Shown here: piece by piece, positions 8,407 through 16,208 of the stretch
How the letters are laid out: each line of letters starts with the position of its first letter
How positions within the stretch are numbered: the first letter of the stretch is position 1
NCBI RefSeq assembly: GCF_900114085.1
Contig: NZ_FORU01000005.1
Location: 1 to 64,000, forward strand
Direction of reading: 5' to 3'
Source: Myroides guanonis
GTDB lineage: Bacteria > Bacteroidota > Bacteroidia > Flavobacteriales > Flavobacteriaceae
Length of the DNA: 64,000 nucleotides
Notes under the pieces: model-generated
Told to the model about the DNA's origin: nothing
Seen by the model: the letters and a program-made list of their open reading frames with translations, nothing else
Databases searched by the model: none
Translations under genes and position numbers: made by a program

Positions 8407-9345
8407 ATGAAAGGACCCTTATTTTATTCTAAGATTCTTCTTTTTGGAGAATATGGAATTATACGAGACTCTAAAGGTTTATCTATCCCTTATAACTTCT
8501 ACAATGGGGCATTAAAGGTGGAGTCGAACTTGGAAGGTGAAGCTTTGAAATCCAATCAAAGCTTGTTGCAGTTTGCTTCTTATTTAGAGGATTTACAAGA
8601 ACGAAAACCTGAATTGGTTCAGTTCGATATGGATTCTTTTAAGCAAGATATTGCTACTGGACTTTATTTTGATTCTAGTATTCCTCAAGGATATGGAGTT
8701 GGGAGTAGTGGTGCTTTAGTTGCTGCGATTTACGATAAATATGCAAAGGAGAAGATTACTGTTTTAGAGAATCTCACTCGTGAAAAGCTATTGATTTTAA
8801 AAACTGTTTTCGGAGAAATGGAATCTTTCTTTCACGGAACAAGTTCTGGTCTAGATCCATTGAATAGTTATTTGAGTCTTCCTATTTTAATTAATTCTAA
8901 AGATAATATAGAGCCAACCGGTATTCCTTCTCAACAAGTTGATGGGAAAGGTGCTGTGTTCTTGTTAGACTCTGGTATTGTAGGGGAAACAGCTCCTATG
9001 GTTACTATTTTTATGGAAAACTTGAAGGACCAAGGGTTTCGCAAGATGTTGAAAAATCAGTTTGTGAAATACACAGATGCATGTGTTGAAAGTTTTTTGA
9101 AAGGGGATATGAAGTCCTTGTTTTCAAACACAAAACAATTGTCAAAAGTTGTTTTTAATAATTTTAAACCTATGATTCCCGAGCAATTTCACAAAGTGTG
9201 GGAAAAGGGAATTGAAACAAACGACTACTATTTAAAGTTGTGTGGTTCTGGTGGCGGAGGCTATATATTAGGGTTTACACCTGATTATGAGAAAGCCAAA
9301 GAAGCTTTGAAGGACTATAAGCTTGAAGTGGTTTATAAGTTTTAG
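8407..9345 (+). CDS. Mevalonate kinase (GHMP kinase)
   Basis: The 312-residue GHMP kinase has the N-terminal motif SKILLFGEYGII (about 8-19), the phosphate-binding loop PQGYGVGSSGALVAAIYD (about 93-110) and the C-terminal glycine-rich motif LCGSGGGGYILGF (about 277-289). The FGEYG start is typical of mevalonate kinases and related phosphomevalonate kinases. The linkage to mvaD and a UbiA prenyltransferase supports phosphorylation of mevalonate, although a phosphomevalonate kinase role cannot be excluded by eye. It has a strong consensus promoter and is followed 28 bp later by the prenyltransferase gene. Confidence 0.88.
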   Translation: MKGPLFYSKILLFGEYGIIRDSKGLSIPYNFYNGALKVESNLEGEALKSNQSLLQFASYLEDLQERKPELVQFDMDSFKQDIATGLYFDSSIPQGYGVGSSGALVAAIYDKYAKEKITVLENLTREKLLILKTVFGEMESFFHGTSSGLDPLNSYLSLPILINSKDNIEPTGIPSQQVDGKGAVFLLDSGIVGETAPMVTIFMENLKDQGFRKMLKNQFVKYTDACVESFLKGDMKSLFSNTKQLSKVVFNNFKPMIPEQFHKVWEKGIETNDYYLKLCGSGGGGYILGFTPDYEKAKEALKDYKLEVVYKF

Positions 9346-9373
9346 TTTCATAGGGTGTCAAATGCTATACTAA

Positions 9374-10294
9374 ATGGTGTCAAGAAAAACCAAGTTGATA
9401 TTGGCTAAGATTTTTAGTCTTTTCTCCGTGGTTCGCGGATACAATATTTTTGTTATTGTCGTAGCACAATATCTTGCTTCTATCTATATTTTAGCACCTC
9501 AAAAACGCGCGTTAGATGTTGTTTTAGATTGGCGCTTATTCTTGATTATTTTCTGCTCTTCTTTGGCTATTGCCGCAGGGTATATTATAAATAATTTTTA
9601 TGATGCAGAAAAAGATTTAATCAATAGACCTAACAAGAGTAAGTTAGATAGATTGGTGAGTCAAACCACCAAACTTCGCGTTTATTTTTTTCTAAATTTT
9701 TTATCGGTTAGTATAGTGTCTATTGTTTCAATACACGCGGCACTATTTTTTTCTGTCTATATTTTCATTCTTTGGTTTTACTCTCATAAGCTAAAGAAAT
9801 TTCCCATTATTGGTAATCTAACAGCTTCTTTTCTTGTTATACTTCCTTTTTTTGGTATTCTAATGTATTTCAAGTACTTCTATAGTGCGATTTTTGTACA
9901 TGCTTTTTTCCTTTATTTATTAGTTCTAATTCGCGAAATGATTAAGGATTTGGAGAATATAAAAGGAGATTTAGCAAACAACTATCAAACAATACCAGTG
10001 CGTTTTGGTGAACTTGCTACGAAGGTAGTGGTTAGTATATTGGTGTTTCTTTCCTTATTTCCTACTCGTTTTTTAATAGTGGAACATCAAGTAGGGTATA
10101 TGATTTACTATTTTTATTTAAGTATTGGAGTTCTTGTTTTCTTTCTGGTTAAGTTGTGGTTTTCTAAGACCACGTTGCAATATCATAGGTTACATATTGT
10201 ACTGAAACTGCTTATTCTATTGGGAGTTTTTTCTATTATGCTCATTGATCCGGAAGTTGTCGTAAATGGTAAAGAACTGTTTGAGTCTCTTTAA
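9374..10294 (+). CDS. UbiA-family prenyltransferase (geranylgeranylglycerol-phosphate type)
   Basis: A 306-residue integral membrane prenyltransferase with about eight to nine hydrophobic segments. The first Asp-rich motif is NNFYDAEKDLINRPNKSK (about 72-90) and the second is EMIKDLENIKGDLANNYQ (about 188-205); both coordinate Mg-diphosphate in the UbiA family. Flavobacterial members in this context are usually named geranylgeranylglycerol-phosphate geranylgeranyltransferases, by similarity to archaeal lipid enzymes. The actual acceptor in this bacterium is not proven and could be a quinone or carotenoid-like lipid. It probably shares the mevalonate kinase transcript. Confidence 0.82.
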   Translation: MVSRKTKLILAKIFSLFSVVRGYNIFVIVVAQYLASIYILAPQKRALDVVLDWRLFLIIFCSSLAIAAGYIINNFYDAEKDLINRPNKSKLDRLVSQTTKLRVYFFLNFLSVSIVSIVSIHAALFFSVYIFILWFYSHKLKKFPIIGNLTASFLVILPFFGILMYFKYFYSAIFVHAFFLYLLVLIREMIKDLENIKGDLANNYQTIPVRFGELATKVVVSILVFLSLFPTRFLIVEHQVGYMIYYFYLSIGVLVFFLVKLWFSKTTLQYHRLHIVLKLLILLGVFSIMLIDPEVVVNGKELFESL

Positions 10295-10336
10295 GATGAG
10301 AGATGTTGCTGCATTTTATTGTTAAGTTCTTATCAA

Positions 10337-10377
10337 AGTAAGCTATTTGAAATTAGACCCCAAATAGTAAGCTATTT
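10337..10377 (+). repeat. 12-bp direct repeat pair upstream of the RluB gene
   Basis: AGTAAGCTATTT occurs at 10337-10348 and again at 10366-10377, a 29-bp period, ending just before the candidate -7 box at 10384. It could be a regulator site or chance repetition in AT-rich DNA. Confidence 0.5.
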
Positions 10378-10383
10378 ATGTAT

Positions 10384-10391
10384 TATCTTTG
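10384..10391 (+). promoter_or_regulatory. Candidate -7 box (TATCTTTG) of the RluB-type gene
   Basis: TATCTTTG lies 15 bp before the start codon at 10407. No TTG is present at the -33 position. Confidence 0.5.
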
Positions 10392-10406
10392 CAAAAATAA
10401 GTAGCG

Positions 10407-11474
10407 ATGAACAAGGGGAAACCAAATCATAAAAATACATCAAGAAAAGGTTCAGTCGGGCCAAAAAAGCAGGGGGCAAAACCTTTTAAAAGAGAAGAGT
10501 CTAAGTCGTTCAAGAGAGACGAGACAAAGCCTTTTAAAAGAGATGATTCTAAGTCATTTAAGAGAGACGAGACAAAACCTTTTAAAAGAGATGATTCTAA
10601 GTCATTTAAAAGAGACGAGACAAAGCCTTTCAAAAAAGAAGATTCAAAACCATTTAAGAGAGAAGAAGGTGCAAAAGAAGATGGAGCGAAAAGAAATTTT
10701 TCTAACAACCGACCTTTTGGGGCTACTAAACCAAAACCTAAAGCAAGAAAAATTGCTGCGGAATCTGATGATATTAGGTTGAACAAATACATTGCAAATT
10801 CTGGATTATGCTCTCGTAGAGAAGCGGATATTTACATCGTTTCAGGTAATGTTAAGGTAAATGGGGAACCTATTACTGAGATGGGATATCGCGTGAAGCC
10901 TGGTGATGTTGTGAATTTTGATGGAAGTTTGGTTACTCCTGAAAAACGCCTTTATGTTTTGTTGAATAAGCCAAAAGGATTCGCTACTAGTAATGATGAG
11001 ATTATAACAGAAGAAAACGTTATAAGCTTGGTGAAAACAGCTTCTAAGCATCCTTTACAACCTGTTGGGCGTATGGATAAAACAACTTTAGGGTTATTGT
11101 TGTTTACTAATGATTCTGATTTGTTACAAAAGTTAAATTCGCCAGACCATCGTTCTTTTAAAATGTATCAAGTTTCTTTAGATAAAAATCTAAAGTACAC
11201 GGATATGGAGAAAATTAAAGATGGTCTAACGATTGCTGATCACCGCGTTTTTGTTGATGAAATAGCTTATGTTGACGGACAAGCAAAAACTGAGATTGGT
11301 ATAAAATTGAAAGCTTCTAATGTTAAATTGGTGCGTTCTCTTTTTGAACAACTTGGCTACGATGTTTTAAAAGTAGACCGCGTGATGTATGGTGGTTTAA
11401 CTAAATGGAATTTACCTAGAGGTAAATGGCGTTACTTAACGGTAGAAGAAGTTAGAAACTTGAAAAACGGTTAA
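10407..11474 (+). CDS. RluB/RsuA-type rRNA pseudouridine synthase with repetitive N terminus
   Basis: The 355-residue protein converts a specific rRNA uridine to pseudouridine. After a basic N terminus come eight 8-residue repeats (about 25-88; units KPFKRDDS and KSFKRDET), then an S4 RNA-binding domain (IRLNKYIANSGLCSRREADI, about 122-168). The catalytic domain carries GRMDKTTLGLLLFTND with the nucleophilic Asp. Overall this matches the RsuA/RluB/RluE/RluF group; RluB (23S U2605) is the most likely assignment because of the S4 domain and length. The highly charged extension is unlike Enterobacterial RluB and probably adds nonspecific RNA contact. Confidence 0.88.
   Translation: MNKGKPNHKNTSRKGSVGPKKQGAKPFKREESKSFKRDETKPFKRDDSKSFKRDETKPFKRDDSKSFKRDETKPFKKEDSKPFKREEGAKEDGAKRNFSNNRPFGATKPKPKARKIAAESDDIRLNKYIANSGLCSRREADIYIVSGNVKVNGEPITEMGYRVKPGDVVNFDGSLVTPEKRLYVLLNKPKGFATSNDEIITEENVISLVKTASKHPLQPVGRMDKTTLGLLLFTNDSDLLQKLNSPDHRSFKMYQVSLDKNLKYTDMEKIKDGLTIADHRVFVDEIAYVDGQAKTEIGIKLKASNVKLVRSLFEQLGYDVLKVDRVMYGGLTKWNLPRGKWRYLTVEEVRNLKNG
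10479..10670 (+). repeat. Coding tandem repeats (24/48-bp period) in the RluB-type gene
   Basis: Eight in-frame 24-bp units encode 8-residue blocks. They alternate as KPFKR(D/E)(D/E)S and KSFKRDET, so the DNA has a 48-bp super-period that is nearly identical over its central copies. Such arrays can change length by slippage without shifting the frame. Confidence 0.9.
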
Positions 11475-11525
11475 TTTGAAAAATAGATTGTGTTAGGGCA
11501 TAATTAATAAATGCCTAAACTATAT

Positions 11526-11571
11526 AAAAAAGGTTCTTTGGAAGTTTTAAAACTTTTAAAGAACCTTTTTT
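11526..11571 (+). terminator. Terminator after the RluB-type gene
   Basis: A 14-bp stem (AAAAAAGGTTCTTT at 11526 pairing with AAAGAACCTTTTTT) with an AT-rich loop and T-run lies about 50 bp after the stop at 11474. Confidence 0.8.
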
Positions 11572-11614
11572 AGTGCTTCTATGTTTTGAATGTTATTTAA
11601 AGATTGTCGATATG

Positions 11615-11659
11615 ATACAAAAAGGGCTGTTACATAATCTGTAACAGCCCTTTTTGTAT
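11615..11659. terminator. Bidirectional terminator, 19-bp perfect stem
   Basis: A perfect 19-bp inverted repeat (arms 11615-11633 and 11641-11659) with a 7-nt loop has A- and T-runs on both sides. It lies 13 bp downstream of the minus-strand mlaF-like gene end and serves convergent transcription. Confidence 0.85.
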
Positions 11660-11672
11660 GAGAATATGATGC

Positions 11673-12443
11673 TTATTTATTTTCCATTAACAAGCTTACT
11701 CTTCGTATCTCTTTGAATAATTCAGAAGAGTAAACAAAATCTACTAAATCTTCGTTCTGTGTTCTTAGAATTTCTTTGTGATTTCCATTCCACACTAGTA
11801 CACCGTCTTTAAGGAATACTATGTGTTCTCCAATTTCTAATACAGAGTTCATATCATGAGTATTGACAACAGTAGTCATCTGATATTCATGTGTGATTTC
11901 TTGTATAAGATTATCAATTACAATAGCTGTCTTAGGATCAAGTCCTGAATTTGGTTCGTCACAAAACAAGTACTTAGGGTTGTTGACAATTGCGCGTGCA
12001 ATAGCAACCCTTTTTTGCATACCTCCTGATATTTCAGAAGGTTTTTTACTATTAGCTCCTTCTAAATTAACCCTTTCAATTACTTCATTAGTCCTCATGG
12101 CAATTTCTTTGGAGGATTTATTTGTAAACATTCGAAGTGGAAAGGAGATGTTTTGTTCAACAGACATAGAGTCAAATAACGCACTTCCTTGGAATACCAT
12201 CCCTATTTCAGTACGTAAATCCCTTTTTTCTTTCTTGTCTAATTTTGCATAATCTCGTCCGTCAAAGGTAATGGTTCCAGAATCAGGGATGTGAACTCCT
12301 AATAATGTTTTTAATAGAACCGTCTTACCCGAACCACTCTGACCGATGATTAGATTGGTTTTTCCAGTTTCGAATACAGTACTGATACCTTTTAATACTT
12401 TAGTCCCATTAAAAGATTTTTCTATGTTCTTTACCTCTATCAT
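11673..12443 (-). CDS. MlaF-type lipid ABC transporter ATPase
   Basis: I use the ATG at 12443, which overlaps the permease stop as ATGA; the longer frame to 12503 is not needed. The 256-residue ATPase starts MIEVKNIEKSFNGTKVLKG and has Walker A GQSGSGKT (about 36-43), the signature ISGGMQKRVAIARA and Walker B YLFCDEPNSGLDP. The MQKR signature is characteristic of Mla/Mce-type lipid transport ATPases. With the MlaE-type permease upstream it should energise lipid transfer between inner and outer membranes. No MlaD/Mce substrate-binding gene is adjacent. Confidence 0.9.
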   Translation of the reverse strand: MIEVKNIEKSFNGTKVLKGISTVFETGKTNLIIGQSGSGKTVLLKTLLGVHIPDSGTITFDGRDYAKLDKKEKRDLRTEIGMVFQGSALFDSMSVEQNISFPLRMFTNKSSKEIAMRTNEVIERVNLEGANSKKPSEISGGMQKRVAIARAIVNNPKYLFCDEPNSGLDPKTAIVIDNLIQEITHEYQMTTVVNTHDMNSVLEIGEHIVFLKDGVLVWNGNHKEILRTQNEDLVDFVYSSELFKEIRRVSLLMENK

Positions 12444-13186
12444 TTGCTTAATAGTAATTGAGTTAATATATAGTTGGTTAGAATAATAGCAACACTCGTC
12501 CATACAAAAGCAGTAGTACTCGCTTTACCTACTTCTAGTGCTCCACCTTTCATGTAATAACCATAAAATGCAGGTATACTTGCTAGTAAGAAACCAAAAA
12601 TAGCTGTTTTAATTAAAGCGTATACAATGTGAAATGGTATGAAAGTATCTTGTAATCCAAGTATAAATTGCTCTGATGTTACAAAACCTCCCATTACACC
12701 ACCGAACCAACCACCTAATATACCTAAGAACATACTAATACATATTACAAAAGGATATAAGATAATTGCTACTAGTTTTGGAAATACCAAGTAGTTTAAT
12801 GAATTGATACCCATTACTTCCAGTGCATCTATTTGTTCTGTAACCCTCATGGTTCCAATGCTAGAAGTAATAAAAGAGCCCATTTTTCCCGCCATAATGA
12901 TGGAGATGAAAGTAGGAGCAAATTCTAAGATTACTGATTGCCTTGTTGCAAAACCGATTAGATATTTTGGTATTAAAGGATTTGTAAGATTTAAAGCTGT
13001 TTGAATAGCTACCACCCCTCCTACGAAGAATGAAAGAAAGGAAACAATACCTAATGACCCTATAATTAAGTCGTCAATTTCCTTGAAGATTAATTCTTTC
13101 ATCACTCTCCATTTTGTCGGTCTACTAAAGACGTCTTTGAGCATGATGAAGTAGAGTCCAATTTGAGTTAAAGCTTTCTTTATCAT
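12440..13186 (-). CDS. MlaE-type lipid ABC transporter permease
   Basis: The 248-residue integral membrane protein has the MlaE domain over most of its length. Conserved features include RQSVILEFAPTFISIIMAGK and SSIGTMRVTEQIDALEVMGI, the coupling region typical of MlaE permeases. Five to six hydrophobic segments are visible. It is translationally coupled to the downstream ATPase by a 4-bp ATGA overlap. In Mla systems this permease and ATPase work with an MCE-domain protein, which must be encoded elsewhere here. Confidence 0.92.
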   Translation of the reverse strand: MIKKALTQIGLYFIMLKDVFSRPTKWRVMKELIFKEIDDLIIGSLGIVSFLSFFVGGVVAIQTALNLTNPLIPKYLIGFATRQSVILEFAPTFISIIMAGKMGSFITSSIGTMRVTEQIDALEVMGINSLNYLVFPKLVAIILYPFVICISMFLGILGGWFGGVMGGFVTSEQFILGLQDTFIPFHIVYALIKTAIFGFLLASIPAFYGYYMKGGALEVGKASTTAFVWTSVAIILTNYILTQLLLSK

Positions 13187-13253
13187 AAAAAAATTATATG
13201 TGGCTAAATTACCAATTACAAATGAGTTTTCAGAGATTTAAAGAGAAAACGAA

Positions 13254-14102
13254 TCAGATTAATTTGGATTTGATTCGTTCCCAACGATATTTTCGAATGA
13301 ATTTTCCTTGTTCTTTAGTAACAAGAAATGGCCTTTTTTCTTTCTTTGCTTTGAAATAACCTCTTATGTAATCGACAAAAAGTAAGGGTTTTCTTTTTTT
13401 GCTCGCTAGTTTTAGTGCTGCTATGAGTGTAATAACAAAACCATAATGCAAAGTGTAAAAAGATTGTCCTTGATTGAATCTGGCTTCTCTGTCGTATTTT
13501 GAACCAGTAGGTTTTAGATGTTTTACTTTTAATTCAGGAATGCTCTTAATTTTCCAACCATAAAAATGACATAATAATTCATCTACAGTATCCCATCCCA
13601 TTTCTGGTTTTAGACCTCCTATTTGTTTAAAGCATTCTTTTCTATATGCTTTAAAGACACCTCTAATATGATCTTTGTCTGTAAGGTTTTCTATAATCCA
13701 TTCTCCTTTTTTTTCAATATAAGCATAGCCACCAGCCATACCTAATTGAGGGTCTTGTTGGAGTGCTTTTGAAATTTCTTCAAAGTAATTATGTGGAAGT
13801 ATCAAATCGGCATCTAATTTTACGATGTAGTCGTAATCTTCATCTACATACTCTAAGCCATTGTTGAATGCTTGAATGACCTTTTTTCCTGGAAGGTGTA
13901 AAGCAGTAGATTCTCTATTTATGAGTTCAATCCATGGGTGCTTATTTACATATTCCTCAATAATAGATTGAGTAGTATCTGTTGAATTGTCATTTACCAC
14001 AATTAACTTCTTGGGTAAATGAGTTTGAGACACCATACTATCTAAAGTGTGCTTTATAAAATTTGCTTCGTTGTGAGCGGGAACAATTACATAGTATTTC
14101 AT
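13254..14102 (-). CDS. Family 2 glycosyltransferase
   Basis: I start at the ATG at 14102 (MKYYVIVPAHNEANFIKHTL), 1 bp after the methyltransferase stop, giving 282 residues. The GT-A fold is shown by IVPAHNEANFIKHTL at the N terminus, VVNDNSTDTT and the metal-binding DAD in IVKLDADLILPHNY (about 105-118). A WDTVDELLCHFYGW motif follows, typical of processive or dolichol-type GT2 enzymes. It probably adds a sugar to a surface glycan. It forms an operon with the methyltransferase and is divergent from a flippase, so all three likely serve one glycan pathway. Confidence 0.88.
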   Translation of the reverse strand: MKYYVIVPAHNEANFIKHTLDSMVSQTHLPKKLIVVNDNSTDTTQSIIEEYVNKHPWIELINRESTALHLPGKKVIQAFNNGLEYVDEDYDYIVKLDADLILPHNYFEEISKALQQDPQLGMAGGYAYIEKKGEWIIENLTDKDHIRGVFKAYRKECFKQIGGLKPEMGWDTVDELLCHFYGWKIKSIPELKVKHLKPTGSKYDREARFNQGQSFYTLHYGFVITLIAALKLASKKRKPLLFVDYIRGYFKAKKEKRPFLVTKEQGKFIRKYRWERIKSKLI

Positions 14103-14103
14103 A

Positions 14104-14625
14104 TTAAATTCTTTCTGCATAAACCAAATAGTAGCGAGGAGTAAATCTTCTTAACAAAGGTCTAAAGCCGATTTTATTAACGCGGTGACTCCATTTTTTA
14201 CTAGCTATGATTTTATAACCAGCTTTTTCTAATAGCCAATCTAGTTGCCAGTCTTCAAATTCGTGATAATGACGATCTCTCATGTCGGTTTTGCTTCTAT
14301 ATGCTGTGCTAAACCACAGGCGTAGCGGTACTGAAACAAAGATGCGCTTCGCTTTAGATTGTTTTAAAATAGTGTATGGATTCAGTAAATGCTCTACAAT
14401 TTCAAAAGCAGTAAGCACATTATACTCTTGGTTAAGAAGTTCCTCTTGGTTGTCGTCTAAATCTACCCCACTTGTGCTCGTAACTGAATAGCCTTGTTGT
14501 TGCATTAATTCCGATAAAGGATTTGGAACCCCTAAGTCTAATATTTTATCAGTTTTTTTTATGTGTTTCGCTAAAAAATCTAGCGTTATTTGAAAACGTT
14601 CTTGGGGGTAATTTTGTTCATACAT
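14104..14625 (-). CDS. Class I SAM-dependent methyltransferase
   Basis: The 173-residue protein has the SAM-binding motif DKILDLGVPNPLSELM (about 31-46), an acidic motif II region near GVDLDDNQEELL and a motif IV-like stretch NVLTAFEIVEHLLNPYTIL. The C-terminal part (RDRHYHEFEDWQLDWLLEKA) is typical of small glycan or lipid methyltransferases. It precedes the glycosyltransferase with a 1-bp gap, so the substrate is probably a sugar or carrier lipid. A TAACTTTG -7 box lies 26 bp upstream. Confidence 0.78.
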   Translation of the reverse strand: MYEQNYPQERFQITLDFLAKHIKKTDKILDLGVPNPLSELMQQQGYSVTSTSGVDLDDNQEELLNQEYNVLTAFEIVEHLLNPYTILKQSKAKRIFVSVPLRLWFSTAYRSKTDMRDRHYHEFEDWQLDWLLEKAGYKIIASKKWSHRVNKIGFRPLLRRFTPRYYLVYAERI

Positions 14626-14651
14626 ACCTTGATATACTTTTCTAAGAGAGA

Positions 14652-14659
14652 CAAAGTTA
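14652..14659 (-). promoter_or_regulatory. Candidate -7 box (TAACTTTG) of the methyltransferase-GT operon
   Basis: On the minus strand the sequence reads TAACTTTG, 26 bp before the ATG at 14625. It is one half of a divergent promoter pair with 14692-14699. Confidence 0.5.
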
Positions 14660-14691
14660 TGAAAAATAAAGACTTTACCATTTTAAGAAAC

Positions 14692-14699
14692 TATATTTG
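14692..14699 (+). promoter_or_regulatory. Candidate -7 box (TATATTTG) of the flippase gene
   Basis: TATATTTG matches TAnnTTTG and lies 22 bp before the ATG at 14722. Confidence 0.5.
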
Positions 14700-14721
14700 T
14701 ATCAAACAATAATAGGGATAA

Positions 14722-16188
14722 ATGACAAGTAAAATATCAGCGAAGCAAGCTGTTCTTTTCACAGCAATCAATTACATTGGTGTAGCTATTGGTGTTATTT
14801 CTACTGTTTTAATATATCCTCTTGATAAAGAGTTGTTGGGAATTGTTCGCTATGTCGATGCTTTTGCCCAATTGCTATTCCCAATTATGGTTTTGGGGAG
14901 TACAAATGCACTTATTAATTTTTATCCCTCTCTATCTCAGAAACTGCAAGAGAAGTTGTTTAGCTTTAGTTTGCTTTCTATTGTAAAGATGGCTGTTCTA
15001 GTTGCTATTGTGATAGCACTTTCTAGTTTTTATTTAGATGGTGAGAAGTTCAAGTATCTATTAATTGCTTTCCCTCTTGGGTTATTCATGGCTTATGTAG
15101 AGCTATATAAAAGACAGGCAACTAATCTGCAAAAACTATCTGTGCCTACTTTCTACGAAAAAATAATACCTAAGTTGGCATTGCCTTTGGTTTTTATTTT
15201 GGTGTTGTATGGTGCTGTATCAACTGATTCCGCTTTGGGATTATATGTAGTTGCATATGGAGTTATAATGGTTTTGGTAGGAAGGTATGTTTTTAAGCAT
15301 TATAGACACAAACTGTTTAATAGCTATGAAGATTTGTTCGAACAATTGCCGAAAAAAAATTACTATGCTTATAGTCTCTATTCGTTTGCGGGTAGTTTTG
15401 GTGCTTTTTTTGCGTTTAGAGTCGACTCGTTGATGATTCCGGAATTTATTTCTTTTGATGCTAATGGAACTTACAATATTGCGGTTACATTGGCTTCTAC
15501 TTTGGCAATACCAGCAACGGGGGTTTTTGCGCTTTATGCTCCAGTTATAGCTCGATTGATAAAGGAAAATGCATGGGGTGAATTGAATATTAAATACAAG
15601 AATGTATGTAAGTATTTGTTCTTCATAGGTGCTTTTCTGTTTTCTTGTATTATGGTGGGAATAGAACCTTTGTTTTTGATTCTACCTACTTATGAGAATT
15701 TGGCTCCATCTTTACCTGTTATCTATATTTTGGGAATTAACGTGGTCATAAATATGTCAACAGGTTTTAATACTGAAATAATTTCGTACTCAAAGTATTA
15801 TAGATTCAACCTTATTGCTATTTTATCTTTAATGGTGTTGAATATAGTTCTGAATTGGTATTTGCTATCACAAACAGATTTGGGGATACTTGGGGTTGCT
15901 TATGCTACTTTGATATCACTAACGCTATTTAATCTAGCAAAAACGCTCTATATCTATAAAAAGATGGGGTTGTGGCCTTTTGACAAATCATTTGTAAAAA
16001 TGGTTGCCTTTTTTGTGGTTGTAGTTTTATTGGTGTTTGAAATTCCTCTAACGAACTATTCTTGGTTTGACTTGCTTTATAAGGTTTTCTTAGTTGTAGT
16101 TATTCATCTAATTGCACTTTATAAATTTCAATGGGTTCCGGAAATAACGGACTATTTGAATAAGTTAAAAACAAAAATAGTAGGTTAG
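14722..16188 (+). CDS. Wzx/MATE-like polysaccharide flippase
   Basis: The 488-residue protein has about 12-14 membrane segments and the layout of the MOP (multidrug/oligosaccharidyl-lipid/polysaccharide) exporter superfamily. A conserved cytoplasmic region RRVDSLMIPEFI-like (FAFRVDSLMIPEFISFDANG) lies at about residue 230. It likely moves lipid-linked oligosaccharides to the periplasmic face. The divergent glycosyltransferase and methyltransferase support a glycan role. The repeat unit and product (capsule, LPS or glycoprotein glycan) cannot be determined here. Confidence 0.85.
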   Translation: MTSKISAKQAVLFTAINYIGVAIGVISTVLIYPLDKELLGIVRYVDAFAQLLFPIMVLGSTNALINFYPSLSQKLQEKLFSFSLLSIVKMAVLVAIVIALSSFYLDGEKFKYLLIAFPLGLFMAYVELYKRQATNLQKLSVPTFYEKIIPKLALPLVFILVLYGAVSTDSALGLYVVAYGVIMVLVGRYVFKHYRHKLFNSYEDLFEQLPKKNYYAYSLYSFAGSFGAFFAFRVDSLMIPEFISFDANGTYNIAVTLASTLAIPATGVFALYAPVIARLIKENAWGELNIKYKNVCKYLFFIGAFLFSCIMVGIEPLFLILPTYENLAPSLPVIYILGINVVINMSTGFNTEIISYSKYYRFNLIAILSLMVLNIVLNWYLLSQTDLGILGVAYATLISLTLFNLAKTLYIYKKMGLWPFDKSFVKMVAFFVVVVLLVFEIPLTNYSWFDLLYKVFLVVVIHLIALYKFQWVPEITDYLNKLKTKIVG

Positions 16189-16208
16189 ATTGTTCAGGAA
16201 TATAATGT

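Noticed and set aside
10427..10792. Long minus-strand and frame-shifted ORFs over the repeat-rich RluB-type N terminus
   Set aside because: They are translations of the same tandem repeat in other frames. The plus-strand frame has the S4 and pseudouridine-synthase domains.
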